NCBI GenBank assembly: GCA_964017235.1
Contig: OZ024936.1
Span: 50,457,028 to 50,521,027, forward strand
Direction of reading: 5' to 3'
Length of the DNA: 64,000 nucleotides
From: Sabellastarte sp. h YS-2021
Lineage: Eukaryota; Annelida; Polychaeta; Sabellida; Sabellidae
Shown piece by piece: positions 43,001 through 54,064 of this stretch (position 1 is the first letter of the stretch; every line of letters starts with the position of its first letter). A program made the translations under genes and the position numbers. The notes below the pieces were generated by a model. The model worked only from the letters and a program-made list of their open reading frames with translations. It had not been told where the DNA came from and searched no databases.

Positions 43001-46000
43001 TAGCTCAGACGTCCTCAGGGGGAACCTTCCTTAAAATGTGGATGTTTTTTTTTGTATCTAGAATATAATCTGGATCTTTTTCATAATGCAATCACTTTTC
43101 CCTTTGGTTAGACCCTGCCCACAAAACAATATAAAGACAGACAGGCCAATGAATGCACCAGAAGCATAACCTCCTGGTGGTGGTAGAATATCAAACAGTG
43201 ATTCAATCAATAATTTTGTTTACCTCAGAGAGTCTTTCAGTCGGTGATAAAGTAATAGTCTTCAGCTGGGCATGGTGCAGGAAATGTGCCTACTGTTTGG
43301 CCGGAAGTCAGTATTGTCAGGACAGATATACACCAGACACACATCTGTATGGGTTATCCAAAGATGGAGGGTGAGTGGTACATGTGTCACTGAATTTTCA
43401 ATCAATGACAAGTTACAAGTAACTTAATTATGATAATATGTACGGACTTAGATTAACCCTTTTTGTGACAATACACATCAAATTTCTGACAGTTTTTAAG
43501 GTCTAATTTATTTTAAGTTACAACCATAATTTTTATTATATTTAAAATGCAGTTGAAAAATAATTTGCTGCCTACTACTACTACTACTATTACTACTACT
43601 ACTACTATTACTACTACTACTTCTACTACTACTACTGCTACTACTACTACTACTACTATATGATTATAATTTACTTATGGCTATTCCGTTTTGCATAGTT
43701 TTAGTCTACATTGTTTGGTATTGACTCAGTACATATTTGATTATACAAAAGACTATAATTGTAACATTGTTGTTGCAGCTTCCAGCAATACGAGGCAGTG
43801 AGGGATCCATTTTCTGTGGTGAAAGTACCTGAAGGCATTCCTTTAGAAGTGGCATGTCTTGTCCCCTGTAGTGGAATTACAGCTTACAGTGCATTGCAAC
43901 AAAGCAAGGACAGCATTGATACCGAGATACAAATTTCAGGTAATTCTAAAACATTTTTTAAATGTCCAAAATGGGGTTTTATGTCACCATGTAAAGCTAA
44001 CGCCATATCAGGACAAGATCTGACTTTGAACAAATACCCAAGGGGTTTAAGCCGAGTGACTGTGTTGTATGTGTTACAAAAAACCCCAGCCTAGGACGAA
44101 GGTCGAAGTTGGGATTTTACATCCCGTTTAACAGCCAGGGTCAAAGTGGGATAGGTCCTCAGCTTTGTCACTTGTGGTAGTTGGACCCACACAGAGGTGA
44201 CAGCCTGTAGTTAGATAACAAATCTGCTAAGCCACTAGGCTACCTTGGACCTCCAGGGCCTAGGGGGGCAGAGCAGAAACTATTCAGAAAGCTAAGAAAA
44301 CTACAAATCTTTTTCAAGTGGTTTAAATGCATTTTACATAATAAAAGTAATTTGTGTGATTCAGAAAAAAAAACAGATAACATATGAAGTGATAATGAAA
44401 TAAACTTTAATCTGTAACATTCTGTATGCCATTTTTTTGTACTTTTCCTTTGGAGAGTATCCCTCCAATGAATTATTTGCCCGTTGAGAAAAAAGAAAGA
44501 CAAGCCTATTTTTCAAAAATATACTGAAGACAATTGGTGAAGATTTGCATTGTCTGCGTAACCATGTGTAGAAGATTTTGCTTTGATTGTTTTGCTTTTA
44601 ATGTTTTCTACTGTGTGACCTTGACCTGTGGTACTCGCACCTCATGACCATTGACCTATATAGGAACTGTATACGCTAACTTGACCCTTACTATTATTAT
44701 TATTATTTTAATATGTTTTTTTCACTTAACATATATACAAGTGTACATACTGGTGTGCTTTATGATGTAACTTGAATATTTTAATAGAATTTTAGTAATC
44801 TGTATAATCATTGTATAATAAAGTTTATAATCTTAATATTTTACCGTTTTGGGGGCTCGGCGAATGAGATCAGTTTCATGTGTACAGGCCCTTTATGGGG
44901 GTGTTCCACTGTAACCAACTCTGTAACAGACTCTACGACTCTAGGGTTGGTTGCAAAAGTTGTGGAATTGGGGACGAAAAAACATAAAAATGCACATGAA
45001 AATGCTGGGTCAGTTGCATCTTCCCGACATGATGTAGTACATATTATCTTGGTTGGATCCAGATCCCGACCTGACTTTGGGTCGGGATTATTTACTTCAT
45101 GACAGGACAGGAAAGTACTGCGACAAGTAAACCCCTAACAGCCAAACCATCAGGAGAAGAAGAAAAAGGCCACCAAACCCCTGGGTAATGCCCTGGATTC
45201 TTCAAACACAAGAAAAAGGATGCTACAGCAACCGCCTGGCCAAACTAATACACAATGACATCCAAGGATACCAGTATTTGGTCAGGATACCACCTGCCTT
45301 TTTTACCTCATTGAAGAATGCATGCACCACTGCATCAAGAAATCAGTCCCCAATTTCATGAAGCCATTAGAAGTTGGACTGAAACTGGCAATAACACTAA
45401 GACACCTGGCCACTGGAGAGACCTACCATTCCTTGCAGTATCACTGTTTGGTTGGCCGAACCACCATCTGCAAATTTGTCCCCCAGGTCTGCCGAGCCAT
45501 CCTTGCTGAATTCCAGGATGAATATTTGTGTTGCCGTGATAGCCCTGATGAGTGAAAAGGGTGGAGGTAAAGTTCAGAACCAGATGAATTGTCCTCCACG
45601 CTGTAGGGGCAATAGACAGTAAGCATATTGTTATGAAGAAATCAGGCAGTGAGTATTACAACTACAAGGGCTTCTTTTCCCTGGTGCTGTTAGGCCTGGT
45701 CGACATAGAATACAGATTCCTGTGGATAGACTGTGTGTCTAATAGTTCTTGCTCAGATGCATCGATTTTCAACAGAAGCAATTTGAGGGAGAAGATCGAG
45801 GATGGCAGCTTGGGGTTTCTGGCACCTGAATCACTGGGGGAGGGATCTCCAGAGGCAGGAGGATGGTTAAAAGCATCTTTGGAATCTTAGTGAGCCAGTT
45901 CAGGGTACTACTGGGCACCTGGAGCAAAGGCCAAGGGTTGTCAGAGACATTGTTTTTACATGTATGGTGTTGCACAACAACACTAAAACATGAAGAGGCG

Positions 46001-49000
46001 GTATATGTGACTAATGAGAACTATAGGAATCCTTCGATGGAGGCCAAATATCAATGAGAACTACTCAAAGACTACTTCAATTACTTCAAAAAATTTGTAA
46101 ACCTTTAGATTTTTCTTTTTTTTCAAAGTTATTCTTTTGCAAATTTGCAAGATATTTTTAAATTTCAACATCAGACAAATCTTAGGGGAAATTAAAAAAT
46201 TTCTAATAGGTTCAAAGGTCAGAAGGTGAAATTCAAAGGACAAAATACTTCCCCCTAATGTCTGGCCTTCTTTAAAGTCTAAGTATTTTTTAAAATTTTT
46301 AATTTTTGGGGCAGGCAAAAATTTTATTGCCTTTGTCCTCTCCCCCTTTTTGCCAATTTTTAAACAGTTCTTTATTATTTTTAAAAATGTTTTTGTATAA
46401 GTTATTAAACGAAGAAATTTATTCTCTAAGTTCAAAATCTGTTTATATGATATTTGAAAAACTTTTTTACCTTCAAATTTTTCATTCATTCATTTTTTGT
46501 GTTTGGGACCAAAGTGCATTGTGTGCGGCGGTGTAATGCTTCTTGCTTGGGATTTATTTTTTAAAAGCTATTAATTGTTTTTGGAAGATTCGGGTGGGCC
46601 TCAAAAGGACCTTTAAATTGTTTACAGTAGTGGTCCTGAAAAGGACTGATTGATTGCTATGGGAGTGGTTCTACTGCTACTGCTGTTTGCCGTCAGCTGA
46701 CTGCAGAGGAGGCTGAGGCTGGGCTGGTAGCTGCTGATGTTCTTGCTGTGACACTGTGATGGTTAGAGGAGAGGCAGCTGGTGGTTGTGTGTCATCTGGT
46801 GAAAATGGCTGCAGTGTGTCGACCTGCTAGTAGCTCAGCACTGAGGGAATATTTCTGAAGAAGCTTGAGCTTTCTTCACCTATAGCAGCATCAATATGAA
46901 TGTAAGTGGTCTTGAAGGTGCAGCCTGTTGGTCGTAAATGACTAAGAAGGAAGTCAGCCCTCTGGATTGCTGCTGATGTCCTTTGGTTGCCACTGGGCTC
47001 TGCTTAGTGGGTTAGATAACCCGGCTTGCAGGCATCTGAATATCTCATATGGTTAAGATGTATTCCCATGTAGCTGGTGCTGGTTGCTGGGGCTGTTGAA
47101 ATGTCTGTCCCACAAATGTTGAAGTTGCACTTGAGCTTCATGAAAGTGTCTGTTGCTGTGGTTGCTGGGGCTGATAACTGTGTTCTTCTACCCTGCTTTG
47201 GATGCTGCTAAGAAGCTTTACGGCCTCGTTTCTAAATGTCTGAAAGTGTTTCTCTTCTAATCTCTCCACCTCTAATGCCAGGTAGTTGCAGAAGGCTGTA
47301 AGTGTTGACTCCTGCTTTTGCTGGAGGAATAATGACAGCATGGTTCTCATCTGTGTGAATTGGTCCATGATCTGCTGGTCGACCAAAGAGCACCCTGAAG
47401 CTGCAGTGAGGCTTGTGACTTGTTGAGGCTGTAATGTGATGTCTGTTGATCATATGCTGATCTCCATACTGTCTGTGTCAGTTAAAGCTCTGGAGATGTC
47501 GTGTGCTAAAGCAGCTGAAGCACTGGCCCCTCTGACCTGGGACTTGAAGTCTGATGATTGCTGAGTCCCTTGCATCTAATGTGTGAATTCAGGAATCTAA
47601 ATTTATCCTGTATCCAGCTCTGACATTCTGTCATATCTTTTGGGGCCTGTCCAGACTTTGATTGCATCAGCTTGATGTAACGCATATTTTGCGACTCAAA
47701 CCAGGTCTTGCACACCTTGACAGACAGGTTTCGACTGTTGCCAAACCACTCCCAGAGACACTTCTTCCTTGCTTTGTCCTTGAAATGTTCATTAGTCTTG
47801 TTTCAGTGCCTCTTCTTCTTTCTTTGTTAAATAGGCAGCATTTTGTAAAAAACAAAATCCTAAAATATAAAGACAGTCAGCTTCAACTCAACACTGCCCT
47901 AGATAATTGTAAAAAAACAAATTCCTATTCTTGAAATGCCTCCAGATGTAATCCGTAAGATGCCAGATTCCAAATGATGCATTGTGCAAGTAGACTTGCC
48001 TTATATAGACAGAGATTTCCTCAGCAGACAGGCCATGGGTGGTAAAAATGAAGCCAACTTAAGCTTGTCCTACATAGTTCCCGATTGTCTGTTGCTGTAA
48101 CCGCTTTGTCCGTTTGTGTTTACGGCTTATCTGTATGTTTTCCTGGCTGGTCCTGCTGATATGTTACCGGAGACTTCCCAGGCCTGTTTGCGTTAAAGTA
48201 CAGTCGTTTAGTGTTCACAGCCAGTCTGGAGGTGGAGTCCAGGTACTTAATCAAGACAGGATGGCCAGTTTTTCAAGACAAGACGGTAACAGTATAGGAC
48301 AAGATAGGAAGTGTAACCTACAAACTGTAGAGATCCACAACAGGACGGTTTCCAGGTGGGCACAGCCACAGTCCAGATGCAGAGTCATGGAGTGACAGGG
48401 AAATATCAAGCATTGGTCTCGACTCTCCAAAAATACCTAGTTACCGACAAGTCGGTTCCATTGGAACACCCCCATAAGGTTTTTTATATGACCCCTAAAA
48501 GTGGTTGTAAATTTTCAGGTCAGGCCAGAATCCTGCTTGTAGGTGTGGGAGGACTGGGTCTATGGGCCATAGAGTTTGCGAAGGTGATCTATGGAGACAA
48601 AGTTCTGGTGTGTGTGGCAGATGTATTTGTAAGTGAACATTTTCTGTGTTTGCGTTTGCCATGTCATATCCAAACCATTAATGGGAAGTATAAATATCAC
48701 AAAACCATCTTTAGTTGTAATACTTGCTTGCTGAGTCCATTGTTGGTGAAGTGGAGCCAGCTCTACAAAATCCCATTCACGTTCATTATTCTGTTGCTTC
48801 CTTTATGCCACAGGAACAGTACACATAGGGGGGCTCGGTGGTGTAGCGGTTAGAGTTCTCACCTCCAACCTCTGATTCCGCTGGTTCTAATCTTGGGCTG
48901 GGTGCTTCATGTTGGAAAGTTGGTAGTTACTTGCCGATGCCCGGTGGTTTCCTCCACCTGTAAACTAGCCGTCGCAATATGACCCTGGCTGTTGAACGCG

Positions 49001-52000
49001 ACGTAAAACACTAAATATATAAATCAGAAACAGTACACATATGGTATATCTGGCAGTTAAAAATATGGAATATTGTACCTCCTGTGAATGCTACAGTTTT
49101 ACTACAGAAGGAAATTGGAATCGGGAAGCACATTTGCTGCTGGTTGGCACAGAAGATATACATTGAAATTACTGAAAAAGACAGAATGACACAAAATTTG
49201 TAGGAGGAAGAGCTACACAAATGATGGGACACTCTGCAGACAACAAACAGAACATCATACTGTCTATGGAAGGTGGAAATGTTAAATATTTTAAAACATT
49301 GTCACAGAAAATGGGGAACACCACAGTATGTAAACTTTGCTGACACATGTCCGGCAGTAATTAAAAGGACAAGGCGTTCTTCTGCAGGTGCATTGGGGAT
49401 GTTCTCCAGGTCCCTTTCACATTGGTAACAACAATAGGCTCCGTTTGGGTGTCTGTTACTTTTAATCAATGGGACAAGTGTTAGTCAAGATCCACAGTGG
49501 CCTAGCGCTTAGCAAGTTTGACATCTAATCACAGGATGTCACCTCTGTGTGGGTTCAACCCCCACAAGTGACAATGCCGAGGACCTGTGCCAATATGGCC
49601 CTTGCTGTTAAACGGGACATAAGACAATGCTTTGACAAGACCTAGCTGGTTCATTATTTTCCCTTAGATTTCCACGATAACGCATCCTTCTTGGTTCCTC
49701 TTTCAAATTCAACATTGTCTGCTCTCAAAGGTCTGTTGGCATTTCCACGGTCCTGGATATTTTGAAACTTTGGTTGTACCTTTTTTATATCACTAGAACC
49801 TTGAAAGTGGTTCTTTAATTTCAGAAAATACACTAAATAAGATACAGTGGTAATACACTATATCCCCTATCTCTAAGATCTGAGTTTAAAGCCCGACTCG
49901 ACCTCTGATTATTGTTTGTTACTGGTTGGTAGTTTGCTGTAAAGAACCTTGATTAACTGTATGTACAGGTTTCTTCCATCCTTACAACTACAAGCCACAA
50001 TATTACAAATACAATGGTTCTAGGTGTGACACAAAACATTAAACAGATAAAGTAAATAAATTTTACATATCATCCAGAGTAAAGTTTGCGTATTAGAATT
50101 ACATGGCCTAAATTTGTAATCAGATCATAGAGTTCATAAGACTTTCCCCATAAGCCAAAGGAAACAAGGTTTCCTTTGCTATGAACTGAACATACAGTGT
50201 CAAATTTATCCTTTCCTACTTTTTGTTAGGATGAAAAGTTGAAACAAGCCCAATCTGTTGGTGCAGATATCTGTGTGAAAACATCCAAAGAAGGTAAGGT
50301 TTATAGCAAAGGTAAAATACTGAATAACCAAATATCATTTTGTTTAATATCTACCAATATGTTCGACCTAAATACCTGAGGCTGTATTCATGAAAGGTCT
50401 TAGCCAAATCTTATGTTAAAGTTGGCTATGTTTGTATTCAAAAGTTAAAGTTGGCCCCTGGAAATTATCCCCCTGACTATAGATAATTACAGTAGATAAT
50501 TGATGCTATAAATATCTACACACTGGCTGATTTTTCAATTAATTTTGAAAAAGATATAATTTATTTATAGAAAAGTCCTTTTAGAAAGTCTTAATTGGAT
50601 GGTGAAACAAAATTTATACAGTCAGGCATTAAGTTATTTATATCAAAGCATTATTTATTAAACATCTGGTAGGGGTTTTAAAAATTTATTTTATTTTTGT
50701 GGTGAAATAAGGAATGGCTACCAGTATTTCCTACATTGTTATCATTAGTGGATTAGAACTCACAATAGTAGAGATGTTGCTGAACTCTACTTTTCAAAAA
50801 CAAAATCTTCTTAAAAGTATATAAACCAAATAGAAATTCAACTTTTGTTGAAGCTGTCCAAAGTTACAGTATGAGTAATGACCATTTGCCAATGCATTAT
50901 TAGATGATGCTCAGACTACTGCTTCCAAACTGGTTGCTGCTGCAGGTGGAAAGATGAACGCAGCCATTGACTTTGTCAACATTCCTTCTACAATGGAGAC
51001 TTGTTTGAAATTGCTGGCTACAGTAAGATTAAGATAGTAAATGCTGCTGAGTTTTGAGTCACATTAATCTAGGAGGGAGAATCTATCATCACATTCAAGG
51101 CACAATCATTAACCCATTTTTTCTTAAGTTGTGAATCAAACTCACGTTTTTAAATCTAAAGTCACTGGTGTAATATATAATTTCAAAATTTTTTTAAACA
51201 AGGAGCGTCTTTTTCTGGTGTTTGGCGAGACTGGCCGGTGCCAACCGGTATAGCTAATTGTCCACTTGGTAAGATATATTAACACAACAAAAACAAATTT
51301 CTTTTCAATAAGAGAACATTTAAACTTTGTAGGGGAAAGTCTATCTTACATTGTTCTACGCTAAGTTCATAGCAATTTCAAGTTTTATCCTTCTTTCAGG
51401 GAGAGGAATGAAGACAGTCAACATTTCACTATGTGATACGAAACTCCAATATATAGTTGGTTATATTGTCACTAATAAGCCCAAAACAACCTCAACACTA
51501 CTGTAACAGAACTTGTGTAAACACTGTAATGATGTTCTAGTGGCATAAAATAAAATAAATAAATAACTTTATCATTTATTTTATTAATGTGATCTGAACC
51601 ATTTGGGGGGTTTCCCACAGAATTTCAACCCATTACATGAGTCACTTCGCAACAGATAAATGAAAGGTTGTCAGCAAGCATTGCAAACTAGTCCATACTC
51701 AGCACTGTACATTATCTTTTGTTGATAAACAGCTATCCCGGTTTTGGTTAGGACCAAGATTTAAACATTCATGTTTAAACATTTAGTTTTGTTCTAACTA
51801 CATACCTTGTATGTTCTATTTGTATTTAAACATGACAGTGTATATGTACATTTTAGGGAGGTACTCTTGCAGTAATTGGACTTCAGACTACCACATTCCC
51901 ACCAATCAATTTACAGCAAGTCATATTTGACAACATTCGTATACAGGGAGTGGCTGTTGGACATAAGTATTACATTGAGGACATATTCAAGCTGCTGTCT

Positions 52001-52729
52001 GACAAAAAGGTGAGTTTTCTGAAGTACAGGATGTGCTATGGTAGTGAATGATCTTTGGAGAATGGAGGGATACAGACAAAATGTAAATAAACTGTCATAA
52101 ATGCCTGAACAAGCATGGGGTTGTGTGATTGCTTGATTGATTTCTTGATTGATTCAGATGGATGTGTAACCTGTCATAAAACCCTGAACATGTATGGACC
52201 TGTGTGATTGATTGAATGTGATTGGTTGATTGATTGATACAGCTTTTAATACACGGTGTAGGGCATATCACAGTAAGCTATAGAGGGTATAGAGGATGGA
52301 GAAACAGTACATAGCCAGTGGTCAAGATTCTGCACTGAAAATCATCTTGTACCTGCAGCTACCAACTTTCCCATTTCAAGTCTGACCCAACCTCGGATCA
52401 TACAAATTGCCTTGAATGATTATATAAATTTGCAAAGCTTACATGTATAACATAAAGCGTCGGGGGTAAGCACTGATACAGCATTTAATATTTTGACTCT
52501 TTTTAAAGATTCAAGACCATATCATGAACACCTTGGTATTTTGTTGCAAAGATTTAATGTTCAATGTGATGTTTGATGTGGTTATAAAATGTGGCTATAA
52601 TATATCTTTCTTATTCAGGTGAAAGGCCCTCCAATAACCACAGTACCATTTGAAGATATTGGAACCACTCTGAATAAAATGATAACCAGGGAGCTTATCA
52701 CAGGACGTTATGTAGCTAAAATAGCTTAA
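39920..52729 (+). CDS. Zinc-dependent alcohol dehydrogenase-like gene B (MDR superfamily), 10 exons
   Basis: Exons: 39920-40030, 40879-40960, 41843-41893, 43229-43370, 43779-43939, 48519-48628, 50230-50293, 50904-51022, 51857-52009, 52619-52729. They sum to 1104 bp, 367 residues plus stop, and all joins keep phase. Catalytic-zinc ligands Cys44 (CGICHSD), His66 (GHE), Cys159 (LVPCSGITAY); structural-zinc Cys98, 101, 104 and 111; Rossmann GVGGLG at 191-196; Asp217 at the end of strand 2 suggests NAD. Family reaction: reversible oxidation of an alcohol to an aldehyde or ketone. Internal exons 2-9 have the same lengths as gene A, so the two are duplicates that kept their exon structure. Intron 5 contains Harbinger 2. 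No sign of decay in the frame. Substrate not deducible. Confidence 0.92.
40772..40830 (+). repeat. SINE family B, 3' fragment
   Basis: TCCCAATGTGACCTTGGCTG then TTGAACGGGGCTAAAAACC; only the 3' end of the family, in gene B intron 1. Confidence 0.6.
40879..40960 (+). CDS. Gene B exon 2
   Basis: 82 bp, [20 protein letters not shown]; first catalytic-zinc ligand. Donor GTATGT. Confidence 0.93.
41843..41893 (+). CDS. Gene B exon 3
   Basis: 51 bp, GHEAAGIVDQVSDQCSD; zinc-ligand His. Acceptor ATTAAG, a weak AAG context; donor GTGAGT. Confidence 0.88.
42480..42655 (-). repeat. SINE-like repeat, family B, in gene B intron 3
   Basis: Minus-strand copy with GGTTCAACTCCCACAGGTGA (B-box and following) and GTATGACCCTGGCTGTTGAA. 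Close match to 44098-44255. Confidence 0.75.
43050..43195 (+). repeat. Dispersed repeat resembling a non-LTR 3' end, copy 2
   Basis: GTATCTAGAATATAATCTGG, then CAATCACTTTTCCCTTTGG and AAAGACAGACAGGCC, ending CATAACCTCCTGGTGG. Ends 34 bp before gene B exon 4. Confidence 0.55.
43229..43370 (+). CDS. Gene B exon 4
   Basis: 142 bp, LSVGDKVIVFSWAWCRKCAY and CLAGSQYC; four structural-zinc cysteines. Acceptor CCTCAG, donor GTGAGT. Confidence 0.93.
43574..43662. repeat. (CTA)n trinucleotide microsatellite
   Basis: About 28 CTA triplets with a few CTATTA, CTT and CTG interruptions, in gene B intron 4. Likely length-variable. Confidence 0.95.
43779..43939 (+). CDS. Gene B exon 5
   Basis: 161 bp, FQQYEAVRDPFSVVKVP then LVPCSGITAYSAL. 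Acceptor TTGCAG, donor GTAATT. Confidence 0.93.
44098..44255 (-). repeat. SINE-like repeat, family B, in gene B intron 5
   Basis: Minus-strand copy: GGTAGCCTAGTGGCTTAGCA (A-box), GGGTCCAACTACCACAAGTG (B-box degraded), CACTTTGACCCTGGCTGTTA. Confidence 0.72.
45322..46057 (+). pseudogene. Harbinger transposase remnant
   Basis: Fragments in two or more frames: HLATGETYHSLQYHCLVGRT at 45400, then SGSEYYNYKGFFSLVLLGLV at 45643-45702 followed by WIDCVSNSSCSDASIFNRSN. Each aligns with Harbinger 1 ([28 protein letters not shown]). SIFGILVSQFRVL at 45870 keeps the region after the catalytic Glu. TGA at about 45553 and gaps elsewhere; the second Asp block (ILADD) is missing. Confidence 0.82.
46061..47137. 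other. Interior of Harbinger 2 between the two gene remnants
   Basis: AT-rich DNA with no valid gene; the 142-codon minus ORF at 46061-46489 is Lys/Phe/Leu-rich low-complexity sequence. From 46573 it aligns with the region 3' of the Harbinger 1 MADF gene. Confidence 0.5.
47138..47855 (-). pseudogene. Harbinger MADF/Myb-like accessory gene, degenerate
   Basis: Minus strand: WFESQNMRYIKLMQSKSGQA (47640-47700) matches [20 protein letters not shown] of Harbinger 1. DQFTQMRTMLSLFLQQKQES (47310-47370) matches its C-terminal helical segment. The N-terminal acidic part and the start are lost; frames change at least once. Confidence 0.78.
48519..48628 (+). CDS. Gene B exon 6
   Basis: 110 bp, [20 protein letters not shown]. 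It starts 45 bp after the right end of Harbinger 2, leaving only a short polypyrimidine and branch region. Acceptor TTTTCAG, donor GTAAGT. Confidence 0.92.
48833..49024 (+). repeat. SINE-like repeat, family A, near-complete copy
   Basis: Head TCGGTGGTGTAGCGGTTAGA (A-box), CTGGTTCTAATC (B-box), body GTTGGAAAGTTGGTAGTTAC and TATGACCCTGGCTGTTGAAC, tail GACGTAAAACACTAAATA. The clearest family A copy. In gene B intron 6. Confidence 0.8.
49490..49640 (+). repeat. SINE-like repeat, family B, in gene B intron 6
   Basis: CAGTGGCCTAGCGCTTAGCA (A-box), GGGTTCAACCCCCACAAGTG (B-box and after), TATGGCCCTTGCTGTTAAAC, ending GGGACATAAGACAA. Confidence 0.75.
49843..50068 (+). repeat. SINE-like repeat, family A, diverged copy
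   Basis: Head ACAGTGGTAATACACTATAT, degraded B-box GAGTTTAAAGCCC, body ACTGGTTGGTAGTTTGCTG, tail CACAAAACATTAAACAGATA. About 160 bp upstream of gene B exon 7. Confidence 0.6.
50230..50293 (+). CDS. Gene B exon 7
   Basis: 64 bp, DEKLKQAQSVGADICVKTSK. Acceptor TTGTTAG, donor GTAAGG. Confidence 0.92.
50904..51022 (+). CDS. Gene B exon 8
   Basis: 119 bp, AASKLVAAAGGKMNAAIDFV then NIPSTMETCLKLLAT. Closely matched by the lone exon at 62295-62413. Confidence 0.93.
51857..52009 (+). CDS. Gene B exon 9
   Basis: 153 bp, GGTLAVIGLQTTTFPPINLQ to VGHKYYIEDIFKLLSDKK. Acceptor TTTTAG, donor GTGAGT. Confidence 0.93.
52295..52405 (-). repeat. SINE family A, central fragment
   Basis: Reverse complement reads AAATGGGAAAGTTGGTAGCT then TGCAGAATCTTGACCACTGG, the body of family A without head or tail. 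Confidence 0.6.
52619..52729 (+). CDS. Gene B exon 10 (stop codon)
   Basis: 111 bp, VKGPPITTVPFEDIGTTLNK to GRYVAKIA and TAA at 52727-52729. Acceptor TTATTCAG. Confidence 0.93.
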   Translation: MKGPPITTVPFEDIGTTLNKMITRELITGRYVAKIA

Positions 52730-53332
52730 TTGTGTAAAATGATAGCTACTTCCTGTACAGAGGCAACAACATATAATTTTTGTTGATGAGTAAATGTTTT
52801 ATGATGAAATTTGCAGAAACATTATTTGAACACAGTACCCTGTGGATGTAATAGCAAACAAGATATAATTCCCATTTTCTGTCCTCAACTTGGATTAAAG
52901 TATTGCTGCCATGCTTTTCTTGGAGGATATCTGAATATGAAGTGGAAATCACTCTGTATGTTTGATGCCAACATTAGAGTATCTGGATGTTGAAATTACT
53001 TAAATGAGTCAAAAAAGGCCTTGTGGACCTATGTCTTTGGTGCAAAATTTCCTTGGTGGTTTCCTTAACACTTTCTTTGCACGGTAGCACCATTTATTTG
53101 CAGAATTTATGAATCTTTCAAATAGACATGCTTTATCACAGTGGATTTTAATGAAATAATTCAAAAGTCAGCAGTTTATACTTCTAAATTTACTTTCATT
53201 TGTAATTTCAATCTTTTTAACCTTTGACTTTTATTTTGGCAGCATAAAATGCTAAAATCATTTTATGGATCTTTTCATGAAGTGTTGATGAACATAAATT
53301 ATTATTAGGATTTCAGTAATCATAGTCTTTTT

Positions 53333-53780
53333 GTTACACACTCAGTGTAAAAACAAAGGTGTAAATGTCTTGAGGTATAAATGTCTTGAGGTGTATGTCC
53401 TAGGGTATGGTAAGCCTATGGTGTCAGATATCATACACATCAATAAATTCAAAGTTTATTAACTCAGTTATACAAGTTGGTGTGACTTCACTGCTGGTGT
53501 TGACAATGGTATTGATTTTCATGAAACTTTGATGCAAGTTTGTTGTCAATTTGAGGTACACTTGATGAGTACTTGATGTGAACGTGATAACAACTTGATG
53601 TTTGATGACAACTTGATGCAAACTTGATGTTTGATGAAATCACTGATGAAACAAGTGATGCAACCATTGATGAAACAATTGATGAAACAGTAGATGGCAC
53701 AATTGATGAAAGCATTGATGTTTGACGAAATCACTGATTAAGCAATTGATTAAACCACTGATGACACAATTGATGAAACC
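53333..53780. repeat. Long direct repeat, copy 1
   Basis: Begins GTTACACACTCAGTGTAAAA and recurs at 54065, offset 732 bp. The last 200 bp are an irregular array of GATGAAACAATTGATG-like units of about 12-15 bp, giving artefactual minus ORFs. Confidence 0.88.
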
Positions 53781-53825
53781 ATTTGCCTGGGTACTCTCAT
53801 CCAAGGCCAAAATGAATCGCTGGTA

Positions 53826-53938
53826 TAAATATTCTGTGGTATTCTGTGTTATACTGTGGAATACTGTCGTATTCTGTAGAAAACTGTGGTATACTGTGGA
53901 ATACAGTGGTATACTGTGGTATAGATAGTCCTGAGGTA
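53826..53938. repeat. About 10-bp tandem repeat (TACTGTGGTA)
   Basis: Irregular copies of TATTCTGTGG / TATACTGTGG, about ten units, in the spacer between the two long direct repeats. Confidence 0.85.
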
Positions 53939-53954
53939 TAATTAATCTGTGGTA

Positions 53955-54064
53955 TAATCAAACTAGCTGTAGCTCCCATTGTTAGAGAAATCACACTGGC
54001 TTCAGCCACCCAATGGTAGAGAAGTCAAACTGTCTGTAGCTCCCAATGTTAGAGAAATCAAACT
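53955..54064. repeat. Short tandem repeat of about 35 bp (AATGTTAGAGAAATCAAACTG)
   Basis: About three copies of TGTAGCTCCCAATGTTAGAG, AAATCAAACTG; the middle copy is diverged. Confidence 0.7.

Larger units (their letters stand above)
44896..48474. mobile_element. PIF/Harbinger transposon 2, in gene B intron 5
   Basis: About 3.6 kb. TTATGGGGGTGTTCCA at 44893 and TGGAACACCCCCATAA at 48462 are a perfect 16-bp inverted pair if TTA/TAA is included. GGTGTTCCA is shared with Harbinger 1. It holds a heavily decayed plus-strand transposase and minus-strand MADF-like remains, convergent as in Harbinger 1. Both elements share GGAAGATTxGGGxGGxCCT just 3' of the MADF gene (30381, 46583). The flanking bases TTA and TAA are not a strict direct repeat. 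Confidence 0.82.

Noticed and set aside
46061..46489. 142-codon Lys/Phe-rich minus ORF
   Set aside because: AT-rich low-complexity DNA inside decayed Harbinger 2; no domain.
48356..48853. 165-codon ORF spanning gene B exon 6
   Set aside because: Only 48519-48628 is coding by phase and paralogue comparison; the ends are Harbinger terminus and intron.
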